Counted from the first letter of the stretch, positions 24,656-39,600 are shown. The stretch: 64,000 nt of DNA from Apus apus (GCF_020740795.1 NC_067287.1:10431501-10495500), one strand, 5' to 3'. Program-made: numbers and translations. The notes: generated by a model not told the origin, from the letters alone.

Positions 24656-27600
24656 TTTGGTAGAGAAACTTTGTTTGCTCTTTAAGCACTGGAGTCTGGA
24701 TCATGTCCATTGAATCAAGGATTATGCCAGAGTGAAACTGGGTGTACTGGAGCATGTCCAAGCTCAGATGTGTTTGGATGTTGGCACGAAAGGATAGATG
24801 GAGCAGCAAGTGCACTGCTGGGAGAATGTCACTGCTGACACTTAGCATGGTGTTTCTCTCTTCACCTCATCCATCCCTGGAGTGCTCCCTAGTCATGTAG
24901 GGGCATATTTCTCTGAGCCATTTGTGGATACTTACATTGGAAGATCACAGCACAGATAGATGCCAAGCTCTGCAAGCTTGCAACATTTAAGTTCTCTGTA
25001 TGTGAGCCAGATTAAAGAGAGCTTGCATCAGTTACGAGTTTCTAGGCACATTTTGGCACTGACCGAGCATTTGGCATCTCATTGCACATTGACCATTGAC
25101 CAGACAAAATTATCTGTTTTCACTTTTCACCAGTTCTGTCCAGAGAGGAAAGCCAAATAGATTTTAACACTGAACATTTGTGCTTTGGCCATGAAGCATT
25201 AGGCACTGTTCCCCATGCTCTTCGTAGCCCTTTCCTCTGAAAATCTGGCATGGCTTCAGAGGGATGTGCTCAGTCATCTCTGTTGTCCTCAGTCTCCATC
25301 ATCTGCTTGTGTTGCTCAAGGCTTGGGATGGGTTTTCGCTCCAGTGAAAATTTTGTTTGGCTGGTGTGTGATTTGATTGAAGTGACGTGGCTTTTGCTGA
25401 GTGAAATAGGATGAAATGTGCAGGAGGGGAGGGGCAGGAGAAGAGAAGAGAAGAGGGTGGAGCTGGACAACTCTCCAGCGAGGCTTGCCTGAAGCTGCTG
25501 GTGTCCTTTCATTGAGGACACCCAGAGATGTCGCCTCATCTTTTCCCACTGTGATCAGGCTATCTCCACGTCCTTCTGGTTTTACCCACATGGCTGCTTT
25601 TCTGTTTATGGGTTACATTAAGCCAGCCTGGTCTTGGGAAACAGTTTAGGAAGGACTGCCCAAGGCAGCTTGCCTGGTGGGTGTTTCCTTCATCGCCATC
25701 CGTCTCCTCTTCACCCAGCCCAGGGGGGCTGACTTCTTGTTCTCTGGAGTGTGGGCTGCTGCAAGATGGCTCCCTGATGTGTCAGCAAGATGTGTTGTCG
25801 GGTCTGCTTTCATTTGCAGCTATTTCTAGTGTCAAAGCAGACTTTGTCCAGGGGCCTACTTGTATCTAAAAAAAAGCTGCAGGTAACCCTGAGCTGTGGT
25901 GGGTGTTTTCTGCCCCAAGTCCAGGCTCTTCCTCCTCATGGCAATGGCCAATCCGGGGAGTGTTTGGCTGTGTTTTCGTGTAGAGTCTGGCAGGGATCCC
26001 TTGTTCCTCCTCTGTCCTACTCCAGCTTACAGCTCACTCCTGCTTCTGGCTCAGCATCCCAGATGTGGCCTCTCGAAGCCACAGTGTCATTCAAGGGAAA
26101 CAAACACTAAATTAAAAAAGATAAGGAAAGCAGACTAAACACCCAATAGGCATCTTCCTGTGATAAGGTGTGGGGAGGTTGCAGCCTGAGATAACTCACC
26201 CGCGCTGCCCTGTGCCCTGTGTGGTCACTCAGCTGTCCATCCTCTGTCCTGTTGCTGCTTGCAGCATCTGCCAGCAAACCTAGAACAAAAGGATTAAACT
26301 GTACATCTTCATGGGATCGGGGACCCTGTAGAGTGCCAGTGTTTTCTTCCTGGATCAGGGCTCTGGCAAGCTGAGCAACAGGACGTATGGTGTTGTTATC
26401 CCAGACATGGATTCTTTACCCAGTGTGCAGAGTCCAATCCACACACAGAGATGAAATGTCAATTTTTATTACAATCCTGCAGGGGGCCGGGTGCTAGCAG
26501 GCTGATGCTAAGAAACAAACACACCTTAGTGACGTGTCAGAGAATATTTATACACTAGAGATCAGGATAAAATTACAATGTATTGAAAAAAAGGGTCGTC
26601 TAGGGCATAGGGCTGCTATTCAGTGTAAAATCACTCAGTGACTAGATTATCTCTGGTATACTGACTTCATGCCTTCTTAAGCAATGCCTTCCTTTGGGGC
26701 GTTCCTCCTCTTCTTGTTCCTGTGATATCTTGTTGTTATCTGTATGGTTAACAATGCATCGGTCCAGGGTGATAAATACCCTATAGCACAGTCATTCTGA
26801 GTCCCGTGTGAGTTAAGGGCTGCTTGCTGAGCCCCCTCAGTGCAGAGGCTTCAAACATCCCAAGACTTCTTGCCTTGGCCCTGGGCTTACGCAGGGTGCA
26901 AGTCTGAACATGGGGCTGATCACAAGGGATGGCTCTAATTGCCAGCCGGGCCCAGAGCAGTAGGACCTGCCCCATGGTTAGGATTTATGCATGGTTGTGC
27001 AGGTGGAAATCCCAGTTCTGGGGTCCCCTGAGAGGGATTTGGGTTCCCAGGGGTGGTAAATCTTAAATACTCCTTTGTGTAAAAAGCCTCTTACAACTTA
27101 CTCATAGTGGGTCATGTGTCAGCAGAGGCCTTTAATTGTTCTCTGGGTTTTAACTTGGAAGATAAGAGTGAATTAGTGCCAACCCAACTCCTTTTTAAAC
27201 ACATTTTCTTCTTAACCCTTCTCATCCCTCTCCCCTGCATGATCTCATGGATTTCCCACGCCTCTGGAGCTTCTTTGCTCGGCTCTCCCAGCCATGGGTG
27301 AGCACCAAAGCTGCCTCTTGTTATATATGGAAAAAATAACTGATCTTGGTAAGCTGCCGAGGCTTTTTTCTGCCTTAGGGTGTCACTCCTACTTTGGAAA
27401 GCAGAGACAGTTCTTGCTCACCGGCTTGTAGGGAGAGTGGGAGGATGCATGAGTTGGTGTTAGTTATTAGCACATCTTCAGGTGTGATGTGCAGGGCGGC
27501 ATGTATTGCCAAGAAAACTGGATGACAGAGTGAAAATGCATATTGAAAAATAGGGGGAAAGTAGCTGTCAGGAGTGATGCTCCTGCGTGGTGCTCTGTGA

Positions 27601-30600
27601 CATCTGTCACCATCCCAGGCTGCTGGGAAGGGTGGCTCTGGTCCCGCTGCCAAAATGTGCCTTCTGCATCACTGTGAGTCACATCCTGCTCTGCAGACTT
27701 CCAGTCTAAACCCCACTTTTTGGCTTCTGAAATTCCAGAGCCACCAAGTCTGGTGGTTGGTGTTTCCACTTGGACCCTATGTGGAGAAGGATGTTTGGTC
27801 CTGGTGAGATCTTTGGAGAATTCAGGTGCTCAAAGCCCCTGGGGGATGACTAAAAAGATGGACTCTGCTGTAGAGTTTTGTAGATAAATAGTCAGAAATC
27901 AAAGTGTCCAAAACATGAAGCCTTGTGGAAATATTTCATCCCTCTGAACAGAAGTTTGGAGATCAGCCTGGCAGCTTCTGCAGCTCTTGGCTGCTGGTGG
28001 AGTTCCTCCTAGCTGACCACTCCTCTGCTCTTCTTGCAGTTACAAGCTGTTTCCCAGCTGTGTCCCTTCCTTTGGCTTCCGCCACCTCTTGTCCCTAACG
28101 GATAAAGTCGACCGCTTCAATGAGGAAGTCCAGAAGCAGAAAGTTTCCCGCAACCGAGACGCTCCAGAGGGCGGTTTTGATGCGATTTTGCAGGCTGCCG
28201 TGTGCAAGGTGGGTCACTCTGGTTTCTGGAGTCTTAAAGCAAAGCAAAAGAGCTTTTGGAGCTCTGCTTTTGGACCATGGTGAAGCTTCAGTATGCCATT
28301 TCTTGGAAGTAACTACTAAATTTTTCCTGCGGAAACCAAGAAAAATGCTTTGAAAAGTAGAGGCTATTGTTTTCATGTGCTTTTGGACATGAGCAGACAA
28401 AGAAAAAAAAGTGCATAAATTTTCTAGTTTAAAGGGGTAAAAAAGGAGCTTTTGCAAATGCAAATTTAGGTCTGAGGTTTAACCACATGCTTAGACTTGT
28501 AGGTGCTGATCCCTGAGCACCTGGGGTGAAATCATCTAAGGTTCAGGTACACTAGTGTGTAGTAGCACAATGCATTGGCTTAATGCATTTCTGAAGTGTG
28601 TTTCAAACACATCTTGTAGCAGCTGACCCATGTTGAGGGTTGGAGCTGGTTCCTACTACTTGTACCTGCTCCCTTTGGCATGTGGGGATGGATGATCTGA
28701 TCTCCCGCCACTGATAGCCTGCTTTCCCTCCTTGTCTGCAAAACTGGAGCTGTGAGTAGTAATTAAAGAGAGCGCTTTAGCTTGGTGCCATGTTAGCCAT
28801 GCCCTTAAGGTTTTTGGAGATGTTTGCTTGAAGATCTTTCTAGAACAAGTAAGTGGGTTGCTTTGCATCCCTTTGTGCATCAGGGATGGAAGGGCTTGCT
28901 CCCCTCTGCTGTGTGGCTGAGCTGCCCTGCTTGCCATGAATGGTTCCAGTTGCTTTTTTCCCCTCTTGACGTGCAGTTTGGTTTTTGTTTACTCCGGCCT
29001 TACATAGTCCTTTTGGTTGGGCATGTTTTCTTCTGGGTCCAGATTTTGGGAGCTGGGAGGTAGGCATCAACTGCAGGAGTGATGGGATGCAGGCTTGTGG
29101 GAAACCAGATCTTCCCACGCCTGAGTTGGCTTCATTTACGTTTTATGCTCTGAGCAGGACCGAACCTGCCCTGTTGGAGCTGATGCCACCCAACAGTCAT
29201 CTTCCCTCTCCCAGCCTGGCACAGATATTGTTGTTGGCACAACTACAGTGCTCATCTAGGCATAAAGGGCTTCTCAGTTTTTAAGAGGTGGCTCTCATGG
29301 CTGGAGCTGAGATGTCTCAGGATGCTGACTCATTTGTGCCACCCACCGCGTGGTTTTTTGCAGTCCTATCACATTATTGCAAAAATGGGACGATGTTTCC
29401 CTACAGTGCAGAAATACTGCTGTGTGTATCACAATGGCTCAGTTTGGAGGTGTTGCTGGAAGGCAGAAGACCTGCAAAGTATTTCCTACATGTTTGTACC
29501 AGTCTCAAAATGTTGGTAAAGATAAACACCTTTGACTATGGTTATTGAGTGCACAGCCTAGTCCCTTCTAAATTCAGAAGATTAATTTAGATGCTGATGC
29601 TATCTAAATTCAGGACTGAGTGTCCTCTAGGAAGAATGAGCAGAGGTCAGTGTGTGTGCTTGCGTGGCTCTTGGCTTGATGTGACACCTCATGACAGAGG
29701 AATTTTTGCAACCATGGTGGTTAATTAATTACCAGAGCCTGGGGGTGGGAAATAAAGTCCATGGGACCAGTGTGCAAGGCAGGAGAACCAGCTGTGCCTT
29801 AACTCATGCTGCCTTGGCAGCCCCTTGCTGTGGGTGGAGCAGCTGCCTGGTGATCGAAGGCATGAGCAGAAAGGCTCCATCCATCCCAAATCAGAATAGC
29901 CGAAATTCTGTGCCAGCTGATTGACTTCCTGAGGAGGTACATAGCCAAAATGGGAGCTTAGTGATTAATTTCCCTCACATTGTCAGAGTGATGGCCCAGA
30001 CTGGTCAGCAGCTGTGGGTTTTGGTGGGGCTCAGCACCATCAAGGCAGGTGAAGGTGGCAGACATCTGGGGTGGCAGTGAAGTGCTGTTCCCTGATGAGG
30101 ATGCTCTCTGCTGCAACAAGTGGTGCTCTGCATCCAGTGGTGATTAATGAAGTATTGTGGGGACTAAACCCTGCACTAAACCCTGAAGTTTCTAGTAACT
30201 CAGGAACTATTTTCCCTCAGTGCAGGGAGAGCATCATACCCCTTGGTGACTCCTGGGATGGGTTTCCTCATCAGTGCTGTGGTACCCCATTACATCTCTC
30301 TGGTAGGCTCCAGCTTTTTCCAGCTTTCATCCTCTCTACCATATACAGACCTGCAGATTTAGGGCAGTTATGACTTTAGAAAGTCCTCTTCCTTTAGGGT
30401 GTTGCAACATGTTGGCCATGGAGTACTTTGTGCTCAGCAGCAGAGCTTGTGGCATCAAGGAGGACATCCCAGGGAGAACTGGTCAAGGAGTGGCAGACCC
30501 TCATTATTTCCAAGCTCTGGTATCCAAGCATGGTTTCCTTCCCTTCAAGTGCTGAGGGGGCAGAAACAATACCCACTCTGTTGATTAGGTGTTTTTGTAC

Positions 30601-33600
30601 TGTATTTCATATAAAGCATTTCTTCTGTATGAGCTGTCTAAGAGCTCTGTAACACTCAAGTCATTTTTTGGCCTGGTTTTCAACCCAAGGAGTGGGGAAA
30701 GTTTGTGCAGCTAATACAGACTAACGAGCAGACCCAGAGTTTGGCTCCTTTCTGAAAGATCAAGATAGGGTAAATGTTATTCTGGAGGCCATGAAAGAAC
30801 CAGAGACAAAAAGCCTTTATCCTGATGCTAAAAACGTTAGCCAGGAATATTAATCAACCTTCTGTAATTACATTTTCCATGTGCAGTATTTTGGTTTTCT
30901 GCCATTCTTTAAGTGCAAGCATCATATGGCTTGGTGGTATGCATAAGTTTCAGATCTTATATACTAAGATGCAACAAGGAGATAATGCTGGGTTAAAAAA
31001 TAAAGTGTCTTTTGAAATAGTTTTGATTAGTGCTTGCTAGACACTGGTATGTGGAGAAGGCCAAGACATCTGGGAGACACTGAGGTGCCTTTCAGAGCTA
31101 TGTGAAATGAAGGTTTTGGCTTTTAATCTCTAAGGCAAAATTGTCTTGCACCTGTATCTGTTTCTTCTGAAAAGGTCTGCACCTGAGAAATTGGTGGGGT
31201 TTTAGACATGTTGATGAATGCAGGGTGGTCTTCTGGCAATTTGTGTCTTGGCAATTAAATCCCTTTTATTCAGCGCCCAAGGCATAAATTTAGATCTTTC
31301 TTTCAGGCTTGGAAATACTGCTGCAGGGTTTTACAGCCTTTTCGATAGGGTTGGGAGGGCTGTGCTGTGCTGGGACAGCTGTGGCAGTTTTGCCAGTTGC
31401 TGTTGGCTGTAAAGAGAGAGAAGCTGGTTTTTCAGGGTATGAGAGGCAACTGCAGCTGGTCATTTGAGTAGGGGCAGGATCCACAGCGTGCCCAGCCCTG
31501 CGGAGACAGGTCTTCCCACTTCATTCTGCTTTGGGTCAGGTCCCACCCCTGCTTTCAAAATCCTTTATATCCCATAAGGATCGAAAACCAGATGAGGGGG
31601 CAGATGTCAGTGCAGGTTTTTTTTGTTCAACAATCCCCGTCCAGTAAAAATAAATGAAAGTCTCTTTAGTTATTTGTTTTAGGCAGAGCAGAGTGCTGCT
31701 CTGGGTTTTGTGGTGGAAAGTGTGTGCTGAAGAGCTGTATTTTCCAGTGCCTGGAAGCTGCTGGCAGAGGTAGTGTGAGATGTGGTGGCTCCTCAGAATG
31801 TCAGTCTCTCCAGGTGCTTTTTCCATAGGTCTCCAGCTCTTTCAGTGTGGCATTGACATCAGCACAAACTTGGCCACTCTACCTAAGATACCCTGGTCCA
31901 ATGCTCCAAGGCATTAAATGCTCTCAGTGCCTGGAGATTGGCACCAAAACTGTAGGTGCTCATTGCTTTATGGAAGTGAGTTCCTGAACAAAGCAACCAA
32001 GGAGGTTTTCATGTTGTTTGTGTGGGAAAGTGTGTGTCAGAGGCATGGAGAGTTTGTCTGCAAAGGGATGCTTAGCCCTTAGTTTAAAGATGGGCTTAGC
32101 AGGCAGGTGAGCAGGAGCATCACTTCTGAAGTGGCTTTGTAATTGCTGCTTGAAGGCAGCTAATTTTCTTTGTGCATAGAGCATTTCTAAGGAAATTAAA
32201 CTCAGATGAATCCTTTGGGAGTTTCTTGGCCTCAAATATAAAAAAAAAAAAGAAAAAAAGAAAAAAAGAAAAAAGCTTTGGATAGGCAAAGAAAACTCAA
32301 CTGGATGGGCTTCTGTCTGGTGGTTGAGTAGACAGAAAACTGCCTCTTGCATTGTCAGAGGCATAATCACTTTTTGGGCTCAGTTCTTAGAGAAATTACA
32401 TTTTGGCATGAAGATTTTGCCTCTTGTCTGGTGGGGTCACTTCAATGGAGTGACTCCTGTTTCCCAGAGCAAAAAAAGTCCTCATTACACACTGAGCTGG
32501 ACTGTAACGTGCTGCTACATGGTAAAGGAAACGTATTGCCAACATTTCATCCTATGGCCTTACTTGTGTTGTGTGGGTCTTTAAAATGCCATTAAAGAAA
32601 AAAATACCTTCTGCAATAGGGAGGAAAAAGAGAAATCTACTCTGGAAGAGTGTCCCTGAAGCAAAAGTTTTACTTATTGGAAAGATCAGCAGGCTTTGGG
32701 CTATGACTCATATTTGCAGGCAAAAATTGCTCTGGCTGCCGTGATTCTGCGATTCCACATCCCCCTGCCTGCTCTGCCCCCCTGCCTGCTCTACCTTCCT
32801 GCCCTGCCCACACCAGGGCTTTCCATAGGAAGTGTCTTTGCAGCTGGGCTGTGGCAGCTCACAGCATCTTACTGTAAAACAAGGCAGAGTTGGGGTTTGC
32901 CTAAATAGGCTGAGCAGTAAGCTCTGGAGGACTTGGTGCTGTTTATCTGCACTGCATTTCCATAAGTTTTACTGGCTTTTCTGCCATCGCTTCCCAAAGG
33001 ATTTCCTCTGTGTCCTCTGAGCTGTGGACTGGAGGGAGGGGGATGCTGGACGTTTTGGGGGTGGGAAAGAGGGGGGCTGCATTTTTGCCAGCAGATGGGT
33101 AGGCTGGCCAGCCCAAAGGGAAGCTCTGGAAGAGGGGGCTTCCTGGCTCCAGTCTCTGCCACAGCAGGATCTCCCTGCCACGGTTGGCAGGAGGGACCTT
33201 GGCCTGCCCAGCTTGGCATGAGCTGGCAGTGGGAGCTGCCAGCGAGCTCAGGGGTGTGCTGCAGTGCTACAGTTTCCAAGAATTTATTTTGGGCTTGTCA
33301 GTTTCCTTCTACTTCCATTGCAACAAACTGCTTCAGTGTGCTGCTGTAGGCACAGGGCTGCTTCTCGGGCTGATGCAAAGCTGGAAACCTGGGGAAGCTC
33401 TGCGGGAGGGAAACCTTTATCATCTTACCCCTTTAGTTGAAAAAAACCAACAAATCTGTCCCTGCATCTCTCTTTGTGCAAAGGTGGTGATAATATCTGG
33501 TCCTTGGACAGAGGGACCAAGGGGGGTTCAGAGGACACTTTTCATGCTGTGCTTGACATCTCTGTGCTTTCATGGGGACTGCTAGAGCGTGGCTTGGACT

Positions 33601-36600
33601 TAGCATGTTTTTAAATACACAGAGGTTGCTCACAGCAGAGCTGTGTGGGGCAGCTGTGTGTGGATTAGTGCAGGCAACCACTGCCAAAGGTCACCCTGCC
33701 AGGTTCTGCTCTAGCTCTGTGTGTCCCTGCTCATCCCTGTGGTGCAAGAGAGGATTGAGCTGTTTGGGGCATGCATAGTGGTGCACGACGAAATGGCAGG
33801 AGGCTTGGAGGCCCCATGGCTGCCAGAAGATGAGTGAGGAAGGGGACCATGACAAAGTTCCTGTGCATGTATGTGGGTGCCCCAAAGCCAGTCCCCTCGG
33901 GCAGGGACCTCATGTCATGCATTACAGCTCAGACACAGCCTTTATGAGCACGTGGTAATGAAAACGCTGAGCAGAGATATCGCAGTTTTTGCTGTTGCCT
34001 TGGCTGCTCCGCAGAGCTGAGGAAACAAGGTCAGAATAAATGAGTGTGGAGGAAATTGGCAGGTCTCCCTTGGCTATAAAAGCAGCTGAACTTCTTATTC
34101 TTGGATCTGGGTAGAGTAGGTCTGGTGGACAGTCCACATACCTCCTCATGCCTTTTTAAGTAAGTGTGTTGGAAGAGAATTCTGGGAAATGCTAGATTGG
34201 CCCCTGATATTTTGTTTTCTTGCCAGGGACGGGTGGACAGGAGCACAGTTCATGTCTAATTAGTGCTGATGGGCACATGGCTGACACCATGTGCAGGGTG
34301 ATGGATGAAGTGTGGGCTTGGCGGGGGTTGATCGGCTGTCTCATGGGGTTTGTTTTCCCCCAGGAGAAGATCGGTTGGCGTAAGGAGGCATCTCACCTGC
34401 TGGTCTTCACGACAGATGACGTGCCCCACATAGCCCTGGATGGGAAGCTAGGTGGGCTGGTGCAACCCCATGATGGCCAGTGCCACCTGAACGAAGCCAA
34501 CGAGTACAGCGCATCCAGCCAGCTGGTGAGGGGGGACAAGGGGGTCCTTGGAGACTTCAGGGTGTTGGTGGACCTTCATAAAGACCAGCCATCCTTAACG
34601 CCAGCAGCTTTTGGCAAACACAGCCCCTGGTCTGCATGGTTTCACTCGGTCCTGGAGTTTGCAAGTAACGTGCTGTTTCTCTTGGGCATCCCCCCACAGT
34701 GAATGCTTCTGTGTTGTTTAAAAATGGAGTAGGAGCTTAGCAAGCTCCTTCAGGGCTCATTGCAAAGGAAGGAAAAGTGACTTAGTGTCCTGAAGTGCAT
34801 TAGATTTGCCTGCAAAGTGTAGAGGAAAGATAAAATATGTCATCCCTTTTCTAAAACCTCCAGCAGACTGCCAGCTTTTCTCTGGGGAGGCTGAGCCTCC
34901 CTTGTGATGTGGCTGCACTAGCAAGCACAACAGGACACCCTTATTCACAGCCTTTAAACACAACACTAACATTGGTCTTAGTAATAAATAGACAAACTGG
35001 CCCTTTTAAAAAATTAAACTCAGTGGAGAAAACTTCTGGGGTGAACGAGCACTTGCGTGCCCCCTCATTGTCACATCCTCCTGCAGAAAGGTGCTTTATC
35101 CAGCAGATCACAAGCCCTAGTTTTATTTTTGTTCCTGCATGGATGTCAGCTCTTAACAGGAGCTGTTTCTGGATGGGAGGTAGGCTCCTGGGGGAAAAAC
35201 CCTCTTTCCACCTGCCTGTGCAATCCTGGCAAGCACATGTGTACCAAAGTACAGCTGCTGTTCTGACATGTAGTTGTGCTGGGGAGCTGGGAGGGGATGC
35301 TGCCTTGGTCTGTCCATGTTTGAGTCTTGGAGGCTCAGTCAGCCCTCCTGGTTTTTTTTCTGAGGACAGCCCTTCAGAAGCAGCTAGGGGTTTCAAACTC
35401 AAGCTGGTCTCTTGAAAGCAAGCCCTGGTTTGTTATTTTGTTACTTGTGGGTAGCTAGAGCCATCTTTTTTGGAAGGGACGTCTGCAGAATTAAAGAGTT
35501 TATCCTAATCTCTTTATGGTTCCATTATGCAGGAAGAGCAGGCAATGGATGTTTATGCTCTGGGAGAAAAATCAAACATTTCCCCTTACTGCAGTTCTAG
35601 ATCTCCCTGCCTCACATCCCTGGAGATAGTGGCCAGCTTGTTACACACCTGTCTCCTGGTGGGAAAGCAAAAAGAGGACAGAAAGAAATCCAATGTTTCA
35701 GGTGTTGCCAGTCACATATTCTAGTGAAGGGTGTAACAGAAATATTTAAGGGATGACAGAATTTCTTCTATTTGAGCTGGGTTTCTACTGGTACATCAGG
35801 GACTTCATCCCACAGCAAAACATGCCACATTTCTGGAATGAATTTTGCTGTTGGGAGGAGAACAGTAATGAAATTAATCTTTGTTTCTGTGATACCTATC
35901 AGTCTTCCTGCCCTTTATGTGCCTCTAGGATTATCCTTCCCTGGCCCTGCTTGGGGAGAAACTCGCTGAAAACAACATCCACCTGATTTTCGCCGTTACA
36001 AAAAATCATTACATCCTGTACAAGGTAAGTGCGACGGAGCGACCCGGTGTGGGGGGTTGTTGAAGGGCCTGGTGAAAGCATCTTCCTGCTGGCACCCTGG
36101 AGCAGAGGCAGCTGCAGACACACACGTGTGCAGCCACAGACACGCGTGTGTGCAGCTGTAAGAGCGTGTGGGCCTGGCCACGTGCTGCCCGTGGGGTGGG
36201 CAGGGGCAGGCAGATGCAGGCAGGCGAGCCGCAGCTCACCGTCCCTCCTCGCTTAGTCCTTTCAGCACAAAGCACTAAAGCTTCTTAGAGCAAACAGATA
36301 TATGTGTTAGTGAGCATGAGAAGCCCTAAAATAGACTCCAGCTTAATCTTGATGTTGGGGTGGCTGCCAGCCGTGCAGCACGGGCGAGAGCAGAAACCTG
36401 CTCAACCCATTCTGCAGTGACTTAATCCCATGACCTCATCGCACGCAGCGTTTCTGCCCAGCTGTGTTTTTCCATCACGGAGCCCCGGGGCCCGGACACA
36501 CCACATACACTTTAAACTCACTAGAAAGGAAAAGGTGACCCCAAGCTGCGAGGGCTGGCCTGGGCCAGGAGCTGCCCCACAGGGTTTCACTCCTCAGTGG

Positions 36601-39600
36601 CTGCAGGGAGGTGTTCCAGGTGGGATTCCTGTCGGAAACCTCTGCTCTGGCTCTTCAGGCTCGAGCAAAAACAACAAGCAGCCGCGTTGCTACGGTTGAG
36701 AAGCTGCTGCTTGCCTGTGGACATTGGGAGGGCTGAGCTCATTCTCCACCCCCTCTCCCGGGATGCTCATGGCTTGGGAGGCAAGAGGGGCAGCTGCACC
36801 TCCCTCCCTGCTGTGCTGGCTCTCTGGAGTGCACAGTGGCTAAGGCTTATTCCTCTGGCAGCAGAAATGGGTCTGTTAGTCCCCATCCCTTGGCCACAAA
36901 CTTTGTGTAGTGTTTGACATGCCACGTTAGCAATGCTTTTCTTCCAAAAACTCCACAGAGCCATACCTTACCGTGTCCACCACCAGATCACAGGGCAGAG
37001 TATGTGGCCAGTGTCCCTGGCGTGGGGACGGTCCCTCCTCACCTTCTGCTTTCCTTTCTGCATCTCAGCATTTTCACTTGCTTTCTGTTTGTTTTGTTGT
37101 TGTTTGTTTTTTTTCACAAGAACTTTACTGCCTTGATTCCCGGGACAACAGTGGAGATTTTGCACAAAGACTCCAAGAATATCATCGAGCTGATCGTCAA
37201 GGCCTACAACGTAAGTGCATTTTAATACCACAGCTGCTGCTGTGCTCAGTGCCAAGAGCTCAGCCGTCTGTCTCTCCCCAGCCTGCTCCACCCAGCTCAG
37301 CCACATTCCTCCCCAGCCCTCCGTGCACACCTGAGGCTGGGGCGTCCACCCAGGGGAGGGAAATGAGGTGTGTGGAGCGGGAGCACAGGGATGCCCAAGG
37401 GAGTCTGTGGCAAAGCAGAAATTTCTCCCCACGTCTCTTGTTTGCAGAATTACCCTCGAAATACAGCCCTGATCTATCTCACAGAGCGCCCCACCAGTAG
37501 ATAAAATACATTCATTCTTTGGTATTTGATGCTCAGAGCCCCCCAAGGACGTGATTAGGCTCTGACTAAGGTGGCATCCTCTCATTGGTCTCCATCCAGT
37601 GCAAGTTTGTCCTGAGGAGCCCATGAGCATGAGCGTGTCTTGGGTCTCAGAGGAGCCTTCAGCCTGCCCTGCCGTGATAGAGCCCATGGGGGATAGCAAA
37701 GGACCTGCTGTTCTACCACTGACCTGATGTTGTCCATCTCCATGGAGATCCAGGGAGCAGATCCATTTGAAGCAGCTAAATTGCATGTTGTGCAGTCAGC
37801 TGTCAACACTTCTGTTGACTTCCACCTGAATTCTTGATGGGTTGGCTCTTCATGCTCCTGAAATGATATTGCTGTGTAGGTGCTGGGCATGGAGATATGA
37901 CCCCATGATAGGTCAGCCTTCAGCTAGGGTTCTTCATGCATGGGAAAATTGTGTACACAACTTCTAATGGCTGCAAGACCTTCAGATTGGTACTATGCTC
38001 ATTAGTTCAAATGAGTGAGGAAGTACTTTTTGGATGAATTTGCACATCCATATGTTATGTAGGATTGTGCTGTGCTTTGTGTGATGTGTAATGTTCATCT
38101 TTCCTTCCCCCACAGCTCCCTGCAGTTAAAGAAGCATTTTGTTAGGCCCTTGGAAAGAGCACTTCCCAAAGCTTCGCTCCCTGAGGAAAGGCAATGAGCA
38201 GCTAATTGCTGCTAACGAGGCCCTGGATATGCCACAAAACAAAAGCCCAGTTGTCCCAGTTTGTTCCCTTGAGGAAGAAGGATCTTGTGGCCGAGATGCT
38301 TGGCTGAGGAGAGAGAAACAAACATTCACTCCACATTGAGTGTGCATCAGTGCCATCACATGAAAACCTCCCTTTGCCATGTTTTCCCAGATGTAACGTG
38401 CATCTGTGCCTCTGTTTCACCACCCCTTGAGCCTTTGCAGATAGACACAAGGTGGTGAAAACCACTGGGGATCTGATGTCCCCACCCCTGATCCCTCCCT
38501 CTCTTTGCTCTTGAGCTTTCTAGTGCAGCTGGCTGGAAAACACCAGGATGCTGATACCAAGGTGCCCCACAGAAGGAGCAGAACAGAATGAACTGCTGCT
38601 GAGATAGATGCTGGTTTCTTGCCTGTTCAACAGGCTTGGGGACCACCAAATAACACAGCAGCAAAATCCGCAGTAGTCCTCAGCAGTGGCCATGGTGCTG
38701 TGAGAACATATAGCTGTATGATGCTGCAAAGTGGCTAATAATAACAGCATTACAATTAAGCTAATAGGATTACTATACAGGGCTAACAAGAAGCCCTGGC
38801 ATCTGTATAAGAGCAAAGGAAGAGCCCATGCAAGGTCCCAGTGAGGTGTGGTTTGGTGGCCTGTCTTCCACCGTGCCCCAGATAAGATGCTCTGGGCAGA
38901 AAGACACGGAAGCCTGTCAATCAGTGTGACACCTAAGTTCTCTGAGATGATTTTGGGGAGAGCAGTATGTTCAGCTTTACTGGTATGTGTTGGCATTCAT
39001 CCTGCAGGTGATGGATGCTCTGCCAATGGTCCAAACTGCCACCCCATGAACAGCTCCTCTGTTATAGCAGAGACATGGGTAATTATTCCTTTTTTCCCCA
39101 AGGGCTGTTCAGATTCATCCAGACAAAACTCATTTATTTCCTGCCCATTTCCAAAAGCATTAGCTCTTTGCTGGCATGTGAACCCTGGCTTTGTCACCAT
39201 GTGGACTGGCAAGAAGTCTGAATTAGCCCTTTTCCTTAATCTGGCCACTTCAGTGAGGGCTGGGGACAAAGGGGAGAAGGATGGAGCTGCAAGCTGGCTT
39301 TGGAAAAATCAATGCATTTGTATAAAAAGCTCCATTTTGAAAACCTTGTCTTTTTTGGTTACCACTCATAAAAAAAAATCAGTTCCAGCCTTTGGAAAAT
39401 TGAACCAAAACAACCTCATTCTGAATTAATACTTATAAACTTAATTTTGTTTTGACTTAAAAAGTCTGTGTGTGCAGCAGGGAGGAGAGATGAGAAGCAG
39501 AAGAAAGGGGGTACGAACACACCAAAACCTTGCTGAAGGAGAATGTTTTTCACTTTGAAAAGTTTCACAAGGAAAGAGATTTCTCGTTTATTTTTCCCAT

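Larger units (their letters stand above)
24007..28039 (+). other. ITGB5: ITGB5 intron 4
   Basis: 4.0 kb. It holds a TA dinucleotide run followed by T's at 24624-24658, a purine-rich stretch at about 25420-25457 and an antisense solo LTR at about 26391-26991. No additional exon recognised. Confidence 0.85.

Noticed and set aside
36968..37786. 272-codon minus-strand open frame
   Set aside because: It lies antisense to exon 8 and its flanking introns and shows no protein family.
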